From Fuerstiella sp. (GTDB lineage Bacteria; Planctomycetota; Planctomycetia; Planctomycetales; Planctomycetaceae), in contig JAQWLN010000164.1 of assembly GCA_029247265.1 (NCBI GenBank), forward strand, positions 1 through 52,197: a stretch of 52,197 bases of DNA, in the 5' to 3' direction. The notes under the pieces are model-generated. The model ran no database searches. It was not told the origin of the DNA and saw only the letters and a list, made by a program, of their open reading frames with translations. The position numbers were made by a program, and so were the translations under genes. The number at the start of each line of letters is the position of its first letter. Within the stretch, counting starts at the first letter, position 1. Shown piece after piece: positions 29,137 to 38,130 of this stretch.

Positions 29137-30381
29137 TCACAATACTCGGCATATCAGCATTTTTAGATACTCGGTCTCCGCGCACGTCGCTGATACCGGA
29201 TGATCGCACGGCTGAGAGTGTTGTTCGAGAATCTGAATTGTTCGCTCGGATGTCCTGGCAACATTGCTGATCATTTCGTGAAACTCGTCAGCTGAGACCA
29301 GTCCCGAGCAACTGCAAGTAACCAGAATTCCGCCAGGTCGAAGCAGACTCAGCCCAGCAAGGTTCAGCCGGCTGTATCCTTTTATGGCGCGACCGATACC
29401 GCCGCGACTTCTGGCCATCCGTGGTGGATCCAGAATTACAGCATCGAATGTGGCCCCCTGCTCTTTAAGAGACTCAAGTTCGGCCCGCACGTCCCCACGG
29501 CGAAATTCGCAGTGTTCGGCGACGTTATTCAACTCGGCATTCGCTGTCGCCAGCTTCAACGCTGACTCGGACGAGTCGATTCCCAGGACCGCTGTTGCTC
29601 CACCCCGCTTTAAGGCTGTGAGCCCGAATCCGCCTGAAAAACAGAATCCATCCAGGATGCGGCGGCCTGACATGTAACGAGCTGCCGCCAGGCGGTTGTC
29701 TCTCTGGTCCAGGTAAAACCCCGTTTTTTGCCCCTGGACCACGTCGATGCCGTATTCGACGCTGTGAGCATCAATAAACAGAGGTCGTGGCGGTTCGTCC
29801 CCGGCGATCAATCCATCGACCGCTTCGAGTCCTTCGGCTTCACGCATTCCCTTCTCTGTTCGCAGCCAGATTCCCCTGGGAGTCAGTTCACGAGCAAGGA
29901 TTCCGATAATCAGTTCACGCCGCAGATACAGGGCCAGACTTGTAAACTGGACCAGTAGAAATCCACCGTAGAAGTCAACGGTCAATCCTGACAGATTATC
30001 GGCTTCGCTGAATATCAGGCGACAGCCGGTGCGTTCGTTCTCTAAATCGAATAATCGCCGTCGCAGCTGTACGGCATCATGAATACGAGCGGCAAGAAAC
30101 TCTTCATCGATGAATTCGGACTGTTGCCAGGAATACAATCGCACTCGAATCGTGCTGGCCGAATTCCACAGACCATGCGCGATGAATCGACCTTCATTCG
30201 ACCAGAGCTGTACGGCCGTGCCGGCTTCAGGTTCTTCCCCCGTGTTCGACTCAACGCCATCAATGGCGCTTTCGAAGACCCACGGATGCCGACCGAAGAA
30301 TGGTTGGGCACGGCGGGGCTTGAGAACGACGCGCACAATATCGCTGGAGTCATTCATGTGTATATCTGCGTCTGGGGACAT
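29137..30381 (-). CDS. Class I SAM-dependent rRNA methyltransferase, RlmI-like
   Basis: A 414-residue protein with the architecture of RlmI (23S rRNA m5C1962 methyltransferase): an N-terminal PUA-like domain (VLKPRRAQPFFGRHPWVFES), a middle EEHxFD-like region, and a Rossmann methyltransferase domain. The SAM site is ILDGFCFSGGFGLTAL, followed by VLGIDSSESAL, FDAVILDPPRMA and LVTCSCSGLV with the catalytic cysteine region. The GQKTGFYLDQRDNR block is diagnostic of this family. The start ATG 30381 is followed by a short tail before the PUA domain; a later Met9 is also possible. Confidence 0.9.
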   Translation of the reverse strand: MSPDADIHMNDSSDIVRVVLKPRRAQPFFGRHPWVFESAIDGVESNTGEEPEAGTAVQLWSNEGRFIAHGLWNSASTIRVRLYSWQQSEFIDEEFLAARIHDAVQLRRRLFDLENERTGCRLIFSEADNLSGLTVDFYGGFLLVQFTSLALYLRRELIIGILARELTPRGIWLRTEKGMREAEGLEAVDGLIAGDEPPRPLFIDAHSVEYGIDVVQGQKTGFYLDQRDNRLAAARYMSGRRILDGFCFSGGFGLTALKRGGATAVLGIDSSESALKLATANAELNNVAEHCEFRRGDVRAELESLKEQGATFDAVILDPPRMARSRGGIGRAIKGYSRLNLAGLSLLRPGGILVTCSCSGLVSADEFHEMISNVARTSERTIQILEQHSQPCDHPVSATCAETEYLKMLICRVL

Positions 30382-30418
30382 CTAAATTCTTTAGGAAGAA
30401 CAGCGACCCGTTTACCAC

Positions 30419-30444
30419 GAGTCTTTGCAGCGAGTCTTTGCAGC
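30419..30444. repeat. 13-bp tandem duplication
   Basis: GAGTCTTTGCAGC occurs twice head to tail, directly followed by GACC. It lies in the 226 bp gap between the RlmI-like gene and the response regulator gene, outside any coding sequence. Confidence 0.8.
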
Positions 30445-30607
30445 GACCAGCGAGCACTGATCATGCCTTCGAACGGTCGCCCGAAGTCAGATGTGGGGTT
30501 GTCGCGCCCAGAAGATTGAGTGTTTCAGCAGCAAACATCTGCAATGCAGGCTACTTCGGCACCGACGTAAATCGTGTATACGGCGTTGGACTACGTGCGG
30601 CCGCCGG

Positions 30608-31078
30608 TCAGCTTTTCGTCTGTAATATCTGCTGTTCCATTTCTTCGATGTAAGCCAGCAGGCGGTCCCGCTCATTTGACAGGTGCCGGACACGCAACAG
30701 CGATCGCACTCGGGTCTTCAGCTCCAGCTGATTCACAGGCTTTGTCAGATAGTCATCGCATCCAGCGTTGACCGCCTTCTCGATGTCCCCCTGTTCGTTC
30801 AGAGCCGTGACCATCAGCACCGGTATGTTTCGTTTCTCCGGATCAGCTTTAAGCTGTTCACAGACTTCGTATCCACTCATCTTGGGCATCATGATGTCCA
30901 GCAGAATCAGGTCGGGCTGGTGAGCATCGACCTGTTCCATTGTTTTTCGTCCATCGTTCGCCATTAGAATCTGATAGTCCTCGGCAGCCAGATAGGCGTC
31001 GAGAAGTTCGCGATTCTGCTCGTTGTCGTCGGCGATCAGAATTCGAGAACCTGAAAGATCGATTTCGTCACCAGACAT
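30608..31078 (-). CDS. Stand-alone response regulator (REC domain with C-terminal helix)
   Basis: A 156-residue receiver protein. The acidic pocket is Asp17-Asp18 (LIADDNEQN), the phosphorylation site is Asp61 (LLDIMMPKMSG), and Thr91 and Lys113 (MVTALNE, LTKPVNQ) complete the switch. After the REC domain, about residues 128-156 form a probable coiled coil (NERDRLLAYIEEMEQQ). There is no DNA-binding or enzymatic output domain, so it probably acts by protein-protein contact, as in DivK-type regulators. No histidine kinase lies nearby. Confidence 0.92.
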   Translation of the reverse strand: MSGDEIDLSGSRILIADDNEQNRELLDAYLAAEDYQILMANDGRKTMEQVDAHQPDLILLDIMMPKMSGYEVCEQLKADPEKRNIPVLMVTALNEQGDIEKAVNAGCDDYLTKPVNQLELKTRVRSLLRVRHLSNERDRLLAYIEEMEQQILQTKS

Positions 31079-31241
31079 AAGAATGCCCTATTCAATGGTC
31101 ATCCCGTCATCGACGGGTGTTCTGTGGATGTCCAAAAAACATTATAGGCAAACAATTGCAATTGAACAGCAGACACGCTGTGTCAGAAGAGGCCGTCCGT
31201 GCTTCAGTTTCAGTCCTGCCGTCTGGTGCCTTCACTCATAG

Positions 31242-31931
31242 CTATCGTAACGCCGCTTCAATCGATGACCACTGCCTGTCAATGGCTTCGTGGGTTGCCG
31301 GGCAGTCTGCAGCCCCAGAATCATTTTCTGACTGCATGGCCATAAACGTACCAAGATTTTCGACCACGTCGATGTCATACCAGAGTTGCAGCAGTCTGAC
31401 CGAAAGAGCACGTTTTTTTGCAGCGTGCAACGTATCTGCAAGAGTTGTGACGGCGCTCCATCTTACATCAGCGAACATGCCGGGCGAATATCTGCTCAGG
31501 CCAATAAGTACGTAACCCCCATCTGCCGCAGGTGACAGAACAACATCGAAATCATCCAGTTCGCGAAAGGCACTGCTGATGATCGCCGATGGCAGATCCG
31601 GGCTGTCAGAGCCTATCAGCACGACCTTCTTACACCCTTTCTCAAAGGCCCGCTGGAAGAACCATTCGATACGGTCGCCCAGGTCTCCGTTCGGCTGAAA
31701 GTCCACAGTCGTTGAATCTGCGACGCGGGACCGGAACCACGTGGTGGTCAGACGATCGCTGGGGGTTGCCGCGACGATGAACTGCTCGGCCAGATTCTCG
31801 CAGCGGCTGATCAGATCCTCGACGAAGGCCGCGTACACGGCGGCGGCAGCATCATCGCCGATTGATTTTGCAAGCCGGGTTTTTGTTCTTCCAGGGTCCG
31901 GGCGACGCGCGAAGATTCCAAGCAGATTCAT
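31242..31931 (-). CDS. DUF2064 / TIGR04282-type glycosyltransferase-like protein
   Basis: A 229-residue protein of the family sometimes annotated as arsenosugar-type glycosyltransferase. Family blocks are GIFARRPDPGRTKTRLA at the N-terminus, VVLIGSDSPDLPSAII and VVLSPAADGGYVLIGL. These resemble nucleotidyl/glycosyl transferase folds of the GT-A type. Its start overlaps the stop of the glutaredoxin gene by 4 bp (ATGA), so the two are translationally coupled. The substrate is unknown. It ends in TAG. Confidence 0.85.
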   Translation of the reverse strand: MNLLGIFARRPDPGRTKTRLAKSIGDDAAAAVYAAFVEDLISRCENLAEQFIVAATPSDRLTTTWFRSRVADSTTVDFQPNGDLGDRIEWFFQRAFEKGCKKVVLIGSDSPDLPSAIISSAFRELDDFDVVLSPAADGGYVLIGLSRYSPGMFADVRWSAVTTLADTLHAAKKRALSVRLLQLWYDIDVVENLGTFMAMQSENDSGAADCPATHEAIDRQWSSIEAALR

Positions 31932-32512
31932 TCTTCAACCTGCTCTGTCGCGTCTGAGCTCACGGAGTCCGATCGTTGCCGGTCTTCCCGGGCAAGGATC
32001 ATTCTTTCCAGCAGCGTAGAATTCACAACGCCTCGGAAATACACCCTGCCATCGATTTCAACCACGGGAATCCAGTCACGATGCAGTTCCTGCAGTTCCG
32101 GGTCGCTGTCAATGTCAACGATTCTGATCGTCGGCAGTCGTTCGCCAAAGTGTCTGAGTATCTTCAGGGCCTTGTCGCATAACTCGCAGTCAGATCGAGT
32201 GTATAAGGTCAGCGAATCAAACATCGGGGTTGCTGTGGTGGACGGCTCGGGGTCACCGCTGTTGCGCAGTGCCAGCCAGCCCGCAATGTACAGGCCAACA
32301 CACATCAGCAGGTGGAAATTTCGTGACGTGTACCAGAAGTCGGGGAATCTCAGGCCAAGGGACGTCCAGCGATCAGCGAACACCAGAGCCGAGAATGTAC
32401 CGGCAAGAATCCAGCAGATGCTGCCGATCGCCGAAGTAAGTCGTTTTTCAGTTACACTTTCGTTCACTGAGAATATCTCGAAACTGAGGTCGGTCGGGTC
32501 ACCACACACCAT
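31928..32512 (-). CDS. Membrane-anchored glutaredoxin-like protein
   Basis: A 194-residue protein with two predicted membrane helices near the N-terminus (IGSICWILAGTFSALVFA and LLMCVGLYIAGWLAL), then a glutaredoxin/DUF836-type thioredoxin fold. The redox motif is CELC in LYTRSDCELCDKA, followed by IRIVDIDSDPELQELH and IPVVEIDGRVYFRG with the cis-Pro. It likely handles thiol-disulfide exchange at the membrane. It is coupled with the DUF2064 gene by a 4-bp overlap. ATG 32512 is used; the N-terminal 25 residues are not conserved-looking. Confidence 0.8.
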   Translation of the reverse strand: MVCGDPTDLSFEIFSVNESVTEKRLTSAIGSICWILAGTFSALVFADRWTSLGLRFPDFWYTSRNFHLLMCVGLYIAGWLALRNSGDPEPSTTATPMFDSLTLYTRSDCELCDKALKILRHFGERLPTIRIVDIDSDPELQELHRDWIPVVEIDGRVYFRGVVNSTLLERMILAREDRQRSDSVSSDATEQVEE

Positions 32513-33102
32513 CGGGAATTCAACCGATCGTTCTGAGCCCCGGGAGACTGCCGTGTGCTTGAAGTATACATATTATTCAGGTGTCAGCCTGGCGTGGGCC
32601 ACTGTTTTCTGCAAGTCCTGTCGCTGAGCGTGTCGAGCGTCCGGGGGATTCACCGAGTGCCGCCGAACGGTTCAAGCATCCATGGTGGACGGCAGGGATT
32701 GCTGAACTTTCTGTTGAGTCGTATCTGACGGAACAATGAGAAGTCAGGATGTCGCTGTGCATCAAAGAATCCTGCTGACCCGGGGACGACTGTACGCTGA
32801 TTCACACTGTTCCACCGTCACCGGAAGATTTGCAGGCGATTCATTCAGGAGGCTTCGGGGAGTTCTGTCTGCACTAGGCCTCGTCAACCGTTCAGCTTGT
32901 TCGGTGCTTTCCGATTTCTTCGTGCAGGCAGCGTGTCGCGAAGTACGCTGCTGGTACCCTTTCACAGCTCCCGGATTGGTCATGCTCCGCGCAATACACA
33001 AATGCTGATCCGAAACTGATGCAACTGTTACAACCCGATCGCCGATATTGTTCCGTCACGCTCAGCCATCTTTGGCGATATGTGCGCTGGGCAGCGAATC
33101 GA
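32513..33102. other. Intergenic region, no gene seen
   Basis: About 590 bases between the glutaredoxin gene and the DUF1570 gene, divergent. Several open frames occur on both strands but none has a recognisable domain, ribosome binding site or neighbour context. An in-frame start at 33019 could extend the DUF1570 protein by 28 residues. Confidence 0.4.
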
Positions 33103-34280
33103 ATGTCCGTTGCACTACTTTGCTGCCTTGTCAATGCCTCGGCGTTCGCAGGGGGGGACTTATTCGTGTCAGTGATGGAACAACCACTCACGAAGGTAAG
33201 ATTGTCGGGTTGAGTCCAACGACCTGCTCGCTGATGGACCGGCAGGGGCAGTTGACACATTTATCCGTGGGAAGACTACAGGACTTCGAAAAAGTATCGG
33301 CTCGCTATTCACCGTATCCGGTGACCACCTTTCGTGAACAACTGCGCAAAGAGTTTTCCGAAAAATACTAGGTCGTTGGTACAACTCACTACCTGGTGTG
33401 CGCCCCCTCAGGGCGAACCAGCCGTTATGCTCAGTTGTTCGAAAATATTTTTCGCGACGTCGAACAGTTTTACCGTGTTCGTGGTTTTAAGGTTCATGCT
33501 CCCGAGGTGCCCCTCGTTGCGGTCGTTTTCGGCTCACAGCAGGAGTTTGCTGCGTACTGTGCGACGGACCACGTCACTCCGTCCGCATCATTAATGGGAT
33601 ACTATTCGCTCAGCACGAACCGGGTCGCCCTGTTTGATGACGCCAGTCTTGTGTCCGCCGTTGACGGTGCAAACACTCAGTCCCGTCGTTATGCGAATGC
33701 TTCGTCGTCACTGCTCAGCAGTGTGCCGCAGGATCAAACGCTGACATCACGAGAGCGGATTTCGATTGCGGCGACGGCAGCCGTTTCCGGAGATACTGCC
33801 AACACCATCATTCACGAGACTACTCATCAGGTCGGTTATAACATTGGCATACATTCCCGCCTCGGCGGAACGCCAATTTGGTTCGTTGAAGGCCTCGCAA
33901 CGGTGCTGGAACCGTCCGGCATGCGGGAAAAAACCGGACGTCAACTGCGGAAAGGCCGCATCAATCAGGAACGATCCCGGTGGTTTGAAACGCGACATCG
34001 GCCTGGTCGGTCGATGGGCAGCCTGGCAAAATTAGTGGCTGCTGACGAGTACTTCTTTCAGCAGACGCTGAACTCCTACAGCGAGGCGTGGGCGTTTACG
34101 TTTTTTCTGCTGGAGAATTCTTCACGACGCCGACATCTGGTAACCTATCTGCAGGTACTGCGCGGTCGAGACCCGTTGTTGCAGTACACGTCCCAGGAAC
34201 GACTGGCTGATTTTTAGAAGGCATTTGGTGACATCAGTCGACTGGAAGTCGAGTTCATCCGGTATATGGACCGACTGTGA
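33103..34280 (+). pseudogene. DUF1570 peptidase-like protein, interrupted by a frameshift and two in-frame TAG codons
   Basis: The signal peptide (MSVALLCCLVNASAFAGG, residues 1-18) is in one frame. A run of seven G at 33151-33157 then shifts it; one extra G would join it to the next frame (LIRVSDGTTTHEGKIVG). That frame reads FREQLRKEFSEKY, meets TAG at 33369-33371, and continues without a break as VVGTTHYLVCAPSGRTSRYA. The zinc-protease-like block IIHETTHQVGYN and WFVEGLATVLEP is intact. The frame then reads LADF, TAG at 34215-34217, and KAFGDISRLEVEFIRYMDRL before TGA. The C-terminal continuation looks authentic. DUF1570 proteins carry an HExxH-type motif and are secreted; substrate unknown. 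Confidence 0.85.
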
Positions 34281-34293
34281 CCAGCGGACAACG

Positions 34294-35334
34294 TTAGGCG
34301 GCTGCGCCAGCAGTCGTCAGCCGTCGCTTTTCCAACTCACCCTGAATCAGCAGGCCGCGAACGACCGCCGTTTCCGCACCCTCTACTGTGCGGACCGAAA
34401 GAATCTGATCCGCAGCTTCGTGCTCAACGAAACGTTCAGTCAACGTACTGGCAAAGCCTCCGATCTGAGTTGGTCCACCGGCGCAATAGACGGCCAGACG
34501 CTCATCTCCGAGGGCGGATTTCACGGCCGAGGAACTGATTAGCTTGTGCGTGGAACGGGCAATTTGGTTCAACACGGCCCCGTAAAGTCGGGCCAATGTC
34601 GATTCGCGTTCTCCGACAGAGTTTCTCAAGTGCCTGCGTGAGTTGTGTTTCCACTCTCTGACGGCCTCCAGATCAAGATAGCATTCTCCAGTCTCATCCC
34701 ATGTCCGGATCTCGTACTGCCGAGCCAGTTCGGTATCAATCCAGTTGGCACCCACAGGAATCGTTGTCGCGGCAAGCTCGATCCCATACCGACTCACACT
34801 GATCTCTGATGTTTCCGCACCGATAACAATTGCCACGCCTGTGTAGCGGCTTTCGCTTCCGGAAGACAGAATCACAGATGGGCCGGCACTGAAGTAACGA
34901 GGTATGCAGCCGTGAATGCGAGTCAGGTGTTCCAGAAATTTCACGTTTTCAGGATTTGACCTGCCGCGCGGGACGGTGAAAAAACAATCTGTGGGTTCAC
35001 CGACATTACCTGGAAGCATGGCTTCGGTGAGAATACTCAGGATCTGACGAGCGGGAGCGTCGTCGGTGGGTGCCGCGGCATCGGCAAATAATGGCGTGCA
35101 CGGTTTACGGCTCAGCCAGCGGACCTAGTCCGTGTGGTGGCCGAAGACGATCGTGTTGTCTTCGCACTCGGCGCACGGGATGTTTCGACCGATCACGGTT
35201 TCACGACACGGAGATTGGTTCGAAAGAACGGCGTATTCAGAACGCTCCGTGATCATCGTGATACGCATCTGATCAGACGGTGTTCGGTACGCCGATCGAA
35301 TGGCATAACACCCGAAATCGATGGCAGTAATCAT
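34294..35334 (-). pseudogene. Actin/Hsp70-like ATPase domain protein, interrupted by an in-frame TAG
   Basis: A 346-residue protein if read through. Residues 1-69 (ITAIDFGCYAIRSAY is the phosphate-1-like loop) end at TAG, 35125-35127. The same frame then continues with VRWLSRKPCTPLF and runs to TAA at 34294. Other nucleotide-site blocks are AIVIGAETSEISV (phosphate 2, where the usual Asp is replaced by Ile) and AVYCAGGPTQIGGFASTL (adenosine loop). Related proteins are annotated as EutJ- or MreB/FtsA-like. It overlaps the SLBB-like gene upstream by 4 bp (ATGA), so the two are coupled. Open fragments are 34294-35019 and 35125-35334. Confidence 0.8.
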
Positions 35335-37181
35335 AAGTCAGATTGTCCCTCAAGAAGATCCAAGGCGCGGTCAAAGCGGTCGTAGTCAGCATTTGTCAAT
35401 GCGACGTCGGCAGACTGACTGCTGGCACGATTGGGGGCTGAGGCAGTTGCCGTGGCCTCTGCCGGCTTAGATTGCTGTTTTTGCTCGCTTGATGTCATCA
35501 TGCGGGGAGGAGCGATCTGTGTACGAGCCGCATCAATCCGCAGGCGGCGTGGGCCCGCTGGATTTCCAAACAATGCAATCCGTAACGGAAGATCAGCTTG
35601 TTTTATGTCGACAGGCATGCGGTTCTGCAGCAGGTCTTCAAGATCGCTGAACGTTTCGTTGTCCTGTGAGATGCTGTTTGCTGTGGCTGCAGCTTCGATC
35701 TGAGTTGCCGGTTCTCCAGGATCTGCCCTGGTCGATGCACTCCTGATCCGGCTTGAATTCTCACTTGCTTCACTGCTCAGCCAAGTACCTTCGAACCATT
35801 CGCTGGCCTGAATCTCCATAACAGCTTCGTCGATGGTCCTGTTTCCGGGTGGCTCGGTGACATTGTGTGCGTATGCTGCATTACTTAAAGGTGATTCAGG
35901 AGCAGCATCAAACGTTTGTGCCGCAACCGTTTCAAATTCATCAAGGCCAGCAGACAGTATGGGGCAGTCTCCGCTGATTACGCTGACCGTGAAATTGCCC
36001 GGGCCTTCCGATATTTCCACGGATTGCTGGAGCGTCTGTAAGTTCTGTTCAGACGCTGTTGGAACTTCGACCAGCTCATTTGCGCCATTCCTGAATCGGT
36101 TGCCATCGAGGTGCGAATCAGGAAGACCGTCGACAAATTCGTGAATCGCTGCCTGTTCTCGTTTCGTCTTGATCCAACCGAAAACAATCAGTCCCGTTGC
36201 CATGGCCAGCCCAGTGATGAATATCAAATTCCATGCGTTATTCGGCGTTTTACTGGCCCATTCCGTTTCTGCTGTCGGCACAGAGGCTTCGCTGGCAGAA
36301 CTGCCTGAATGGGTCTGCAGCGACACCGTCCGAAACAAATCGTCGTCGCCTATGGCATCCGCCAGCATGGGGTCGTCCGTTTGAAGCAGCATTTGCCCGG
36401 AGTACGTCGATGAAGGCGTCAAAATCGGCGGTTGACTTTCTTCCCCGGACGGTGTGTCAACTGACGGTATACTGAACAATGAAGCTGGCGGTGCAGTGTT
36501 CTCTTCGGCTGTAATCTCAATGCCCGGCTCAAGATCTTCAATGGAGTTCAGGTTCGGCGCATCGTTCTTTCGCGCCATGGCGAAGCCGGGTATCGTTTCG
36601 AATCCGCGAGATGTTCTTAACGCTGATGTCTGAGCCACTTTCTCAAGGCTGACGATGTCCCCGTGTTGAATGAACTCATGGAGTGACAGGTTCACCTCAG
36701 ACGAAGAACCCTGTCCATTACGTGTGCGGGTTACGGATAATCTGCCATCTGCGGGAATCTGATTATGCTCAAACAGCAGCCTTGCGGGCAGACCGCCACC
36801 AGGAATCTGCAGCAGGACCGGGCCACTGTCAAACATTGCCAGAGCATTTTGATTTCCCGGGCAATATCCGTCGAAACTGCGGAATATCACGACATCACCA
36901 GGCAGCAGCAAAGAACCTCGCCCGTCCATTTCCGGAGTGACGCTGTCCGTCGTTACTGTCTGGAGCGGCGTCCCGCGAAGAATGCGAGCAACTCCGGCTG
37001 CACTGTGATATCCCGCGTCGTCCAGCAAATCGCGTAGATGGACCTGTTGACCTTTCGGGTACCGGTGGCTTTGCGGAGAGGATACATCGCCGGCAACGCT
37101 GTATGACGCATCCTGCGCCGAACTCTGATTCGGTGTGAATCCCAGCGTGAGGGCGATCAAAATGTATGAAAGCCGTTTCAT
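35331..37181 (-). CDS. SLBB-like secreted/membrane protein with a single transmembrane helix
   Basis: A 616-residue protein. An N-terminal signal peptide (MKRLSYILIALTLGF) is followed by a region like the SLBB/polysaccharide-export N-terminal fold (YPKGQQVHLRDLLDDAGY, then two LPGDVVIF-like beta blocks) to about residue 180. One transmembrane helix (WNLIFITGLAMATGLIVFGW) sits near residues 330-350. The remaining 260 residues are acidic, Ser/Ala-rich and probably disordered and cytoplasmic. ATG 37181 is chosen over 37190 because AGGA lies eight bases upstream. It is coupled with the actin-like gene, which suggests an envelope-cytoskeleton role; this is inference. Confidence 0.7.
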   Translation of the reverse strand: MKRLSYILIALTLGFTPNQSSAQDASYSVAGDVSSPQSHRYPKGQQVHLRDLLDDAGYHSAAGVARILRGTPLQTVTTDSVTPEMDGRGSLLLPGDVVIFRSFDGYCPGNQNALAMFDSGPVLLQIPGGGLPARLLFEHNQIPADGRLSVTRTRNGQGSSSEVNLSLHEFIQHGDIVSLEKVAQTSALRTSRGFETIPGFAMARKNDAPNLNSIEDLEPGIEITAEENTAPPASLFSIPSVDTPSGEESQPPILTPSSTYSGQMLLQTDDPMLADAIGDDDLFRTVSLQTHSGSSASEASVPTAETEWASKTPNNAWNLIFITGLAMATGLIVFGWIKTKREQAAIHEFVDGLPDSHLDGNRFRNGANELVEVPTASEQNLQTLQQSVEISEGPGNFTVSVISGDCPILSAGLDEFETVAAQTFDAAPESPLSNAAYAHNVTEPPGNRTIDEAVMEIQASEWFEGTWLSSEASENSSRIRSASTRADPGEPATQIEAAATANSISQDNETFSDLEDLLQNRMPVDIKQADLPLRIALFGNPAGPRRLRIDAARTQIAPPRMMTSSEQKQQSKPAEATATASAPNRASSQSADVALTNADYDRFDRALDLLEGQSDL

Positions 37182-37657
37182 GGCGTTCATCCTGAACTAT
37201 TAAAGAGTCAAAATTTCGAGACTGACGGTTCGGCAGTATTTGCGTAGCGGGTGCCCGTTTCAGGCAGTGCACACGTGAACGGATCGGCAGATTTTCCGTT
37301 CGATATCATCCTTTCCCTACCGGAGGCAAAGCTTCCTCAAACGCTCCATGTTCCGATTCCCGGAACGATTCGAAGTGCGGCGCGAGAAACCCGGATCCTG
37401 CAGAAACTGCTTCTGTGTGACCAGCTGCACTTACTGTTTGGATTGCCGCAACAACCGCAGACTTCACGTAGCTTCTCCAGTTCAACTGACCCGCAGATTT
37501 CGCACAAATCACGCAATTGGAAAATTGGATGGAGGATCTGTCAGGGAAGCCCGATAACTCAATCACGGAAGAGTACCAACGAGGCCGAAACGAACGTTTG
37601 CTGGTTCCTGGCGAGTGTTCTTCGGCAAAAAAATACAGCATTGGGAAGGGAGAACTA
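37182..37657. other. Intergenic region, no gene seen
   Basis: About 476 bases, divergent, between the SLBB-like gene and the small gene at 37658. Frames on both strands are open for 60-130 codons but show no recognisable features. Promoters for both sides must be here. Confidence 0.4.
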
Positions 37658-37882
37658 ATGCGACCACGTTTGCGGTTGTTCATCGGGGAGGATGAACACA
37701 GCGGCACCGAAGTTGTCGAACGGGAAGCAACTCTTGAGTTGCGGGAGCTGACGGCGATTTTGGCAGATGCAATTATATGGGATCGGTCGTGGGTTTCTGA
37801 CCTTGCCGACGAACGCGTTAAGGTGTCTGCAGACCTCTACGAAGTTCTGATGGTGTACAAACAGTTGAGGCCCAGCGCCTAA
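37658..37882 (+). CDS. Small protein of unknown function
   Basis: A 74-residue soluble protein. The ribosome binding site is unusually strong (GGGAAGGGAG before ATG 37658) and decides the start. The sequence is charged and mostly helical in appearance (VEREATLELRELTAILADA). It ends in TAA and is followed by a strong terminator, so it is a single-gene unit. I do not recognise a family. Confidence 0.7.
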   Translation: MRPRLRLFIGEDEHSGTEVVEREATLELRELTAILADAIIWDRSWVSDLADERVKVSADLYEVLMVYKQLRPSA

Positions 37883-37910
37883 AGTACGCGTTTGCAATGA
37901 TATCACTGGA

Positions 37911-37942
37911 AAGCTTCGGCCATTTTTGGCCGGAGCTTTTTT
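37911..37942 (+). terminator. Rho-independent terminator after the small gene
   Basis: AGCTTCGGCCA pairs with TGGCCGGAGCT (11 bp, one wobble) around a TTTT loop, followed directly by a run of six T. Confidence 0.9.
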
Positions 37943-38130
37943 CGTGTCTGGCGAAACCTGCCGAAACGTGATGGGCAATCACTGCCGTAAATAGCACACA
38001 GCTGCTGCCTACGGGGGCATTCGGCCTTCCGTCAGTCAGCAGGTTTGCAGTCATCAAATGACGCTCAGGCTGCCGGGGGCATTCCACCGGATTATTATGG
38101 ACGGATTATTGTCGGCCGGAGAAAAGCAGC

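Noticed and set aside
32892..33260. Minus-strand open frame upstream of and across the DUF1570 start
   Set aside because: It overlaps the DUF1570 signal peptide region and has no recognisable features.
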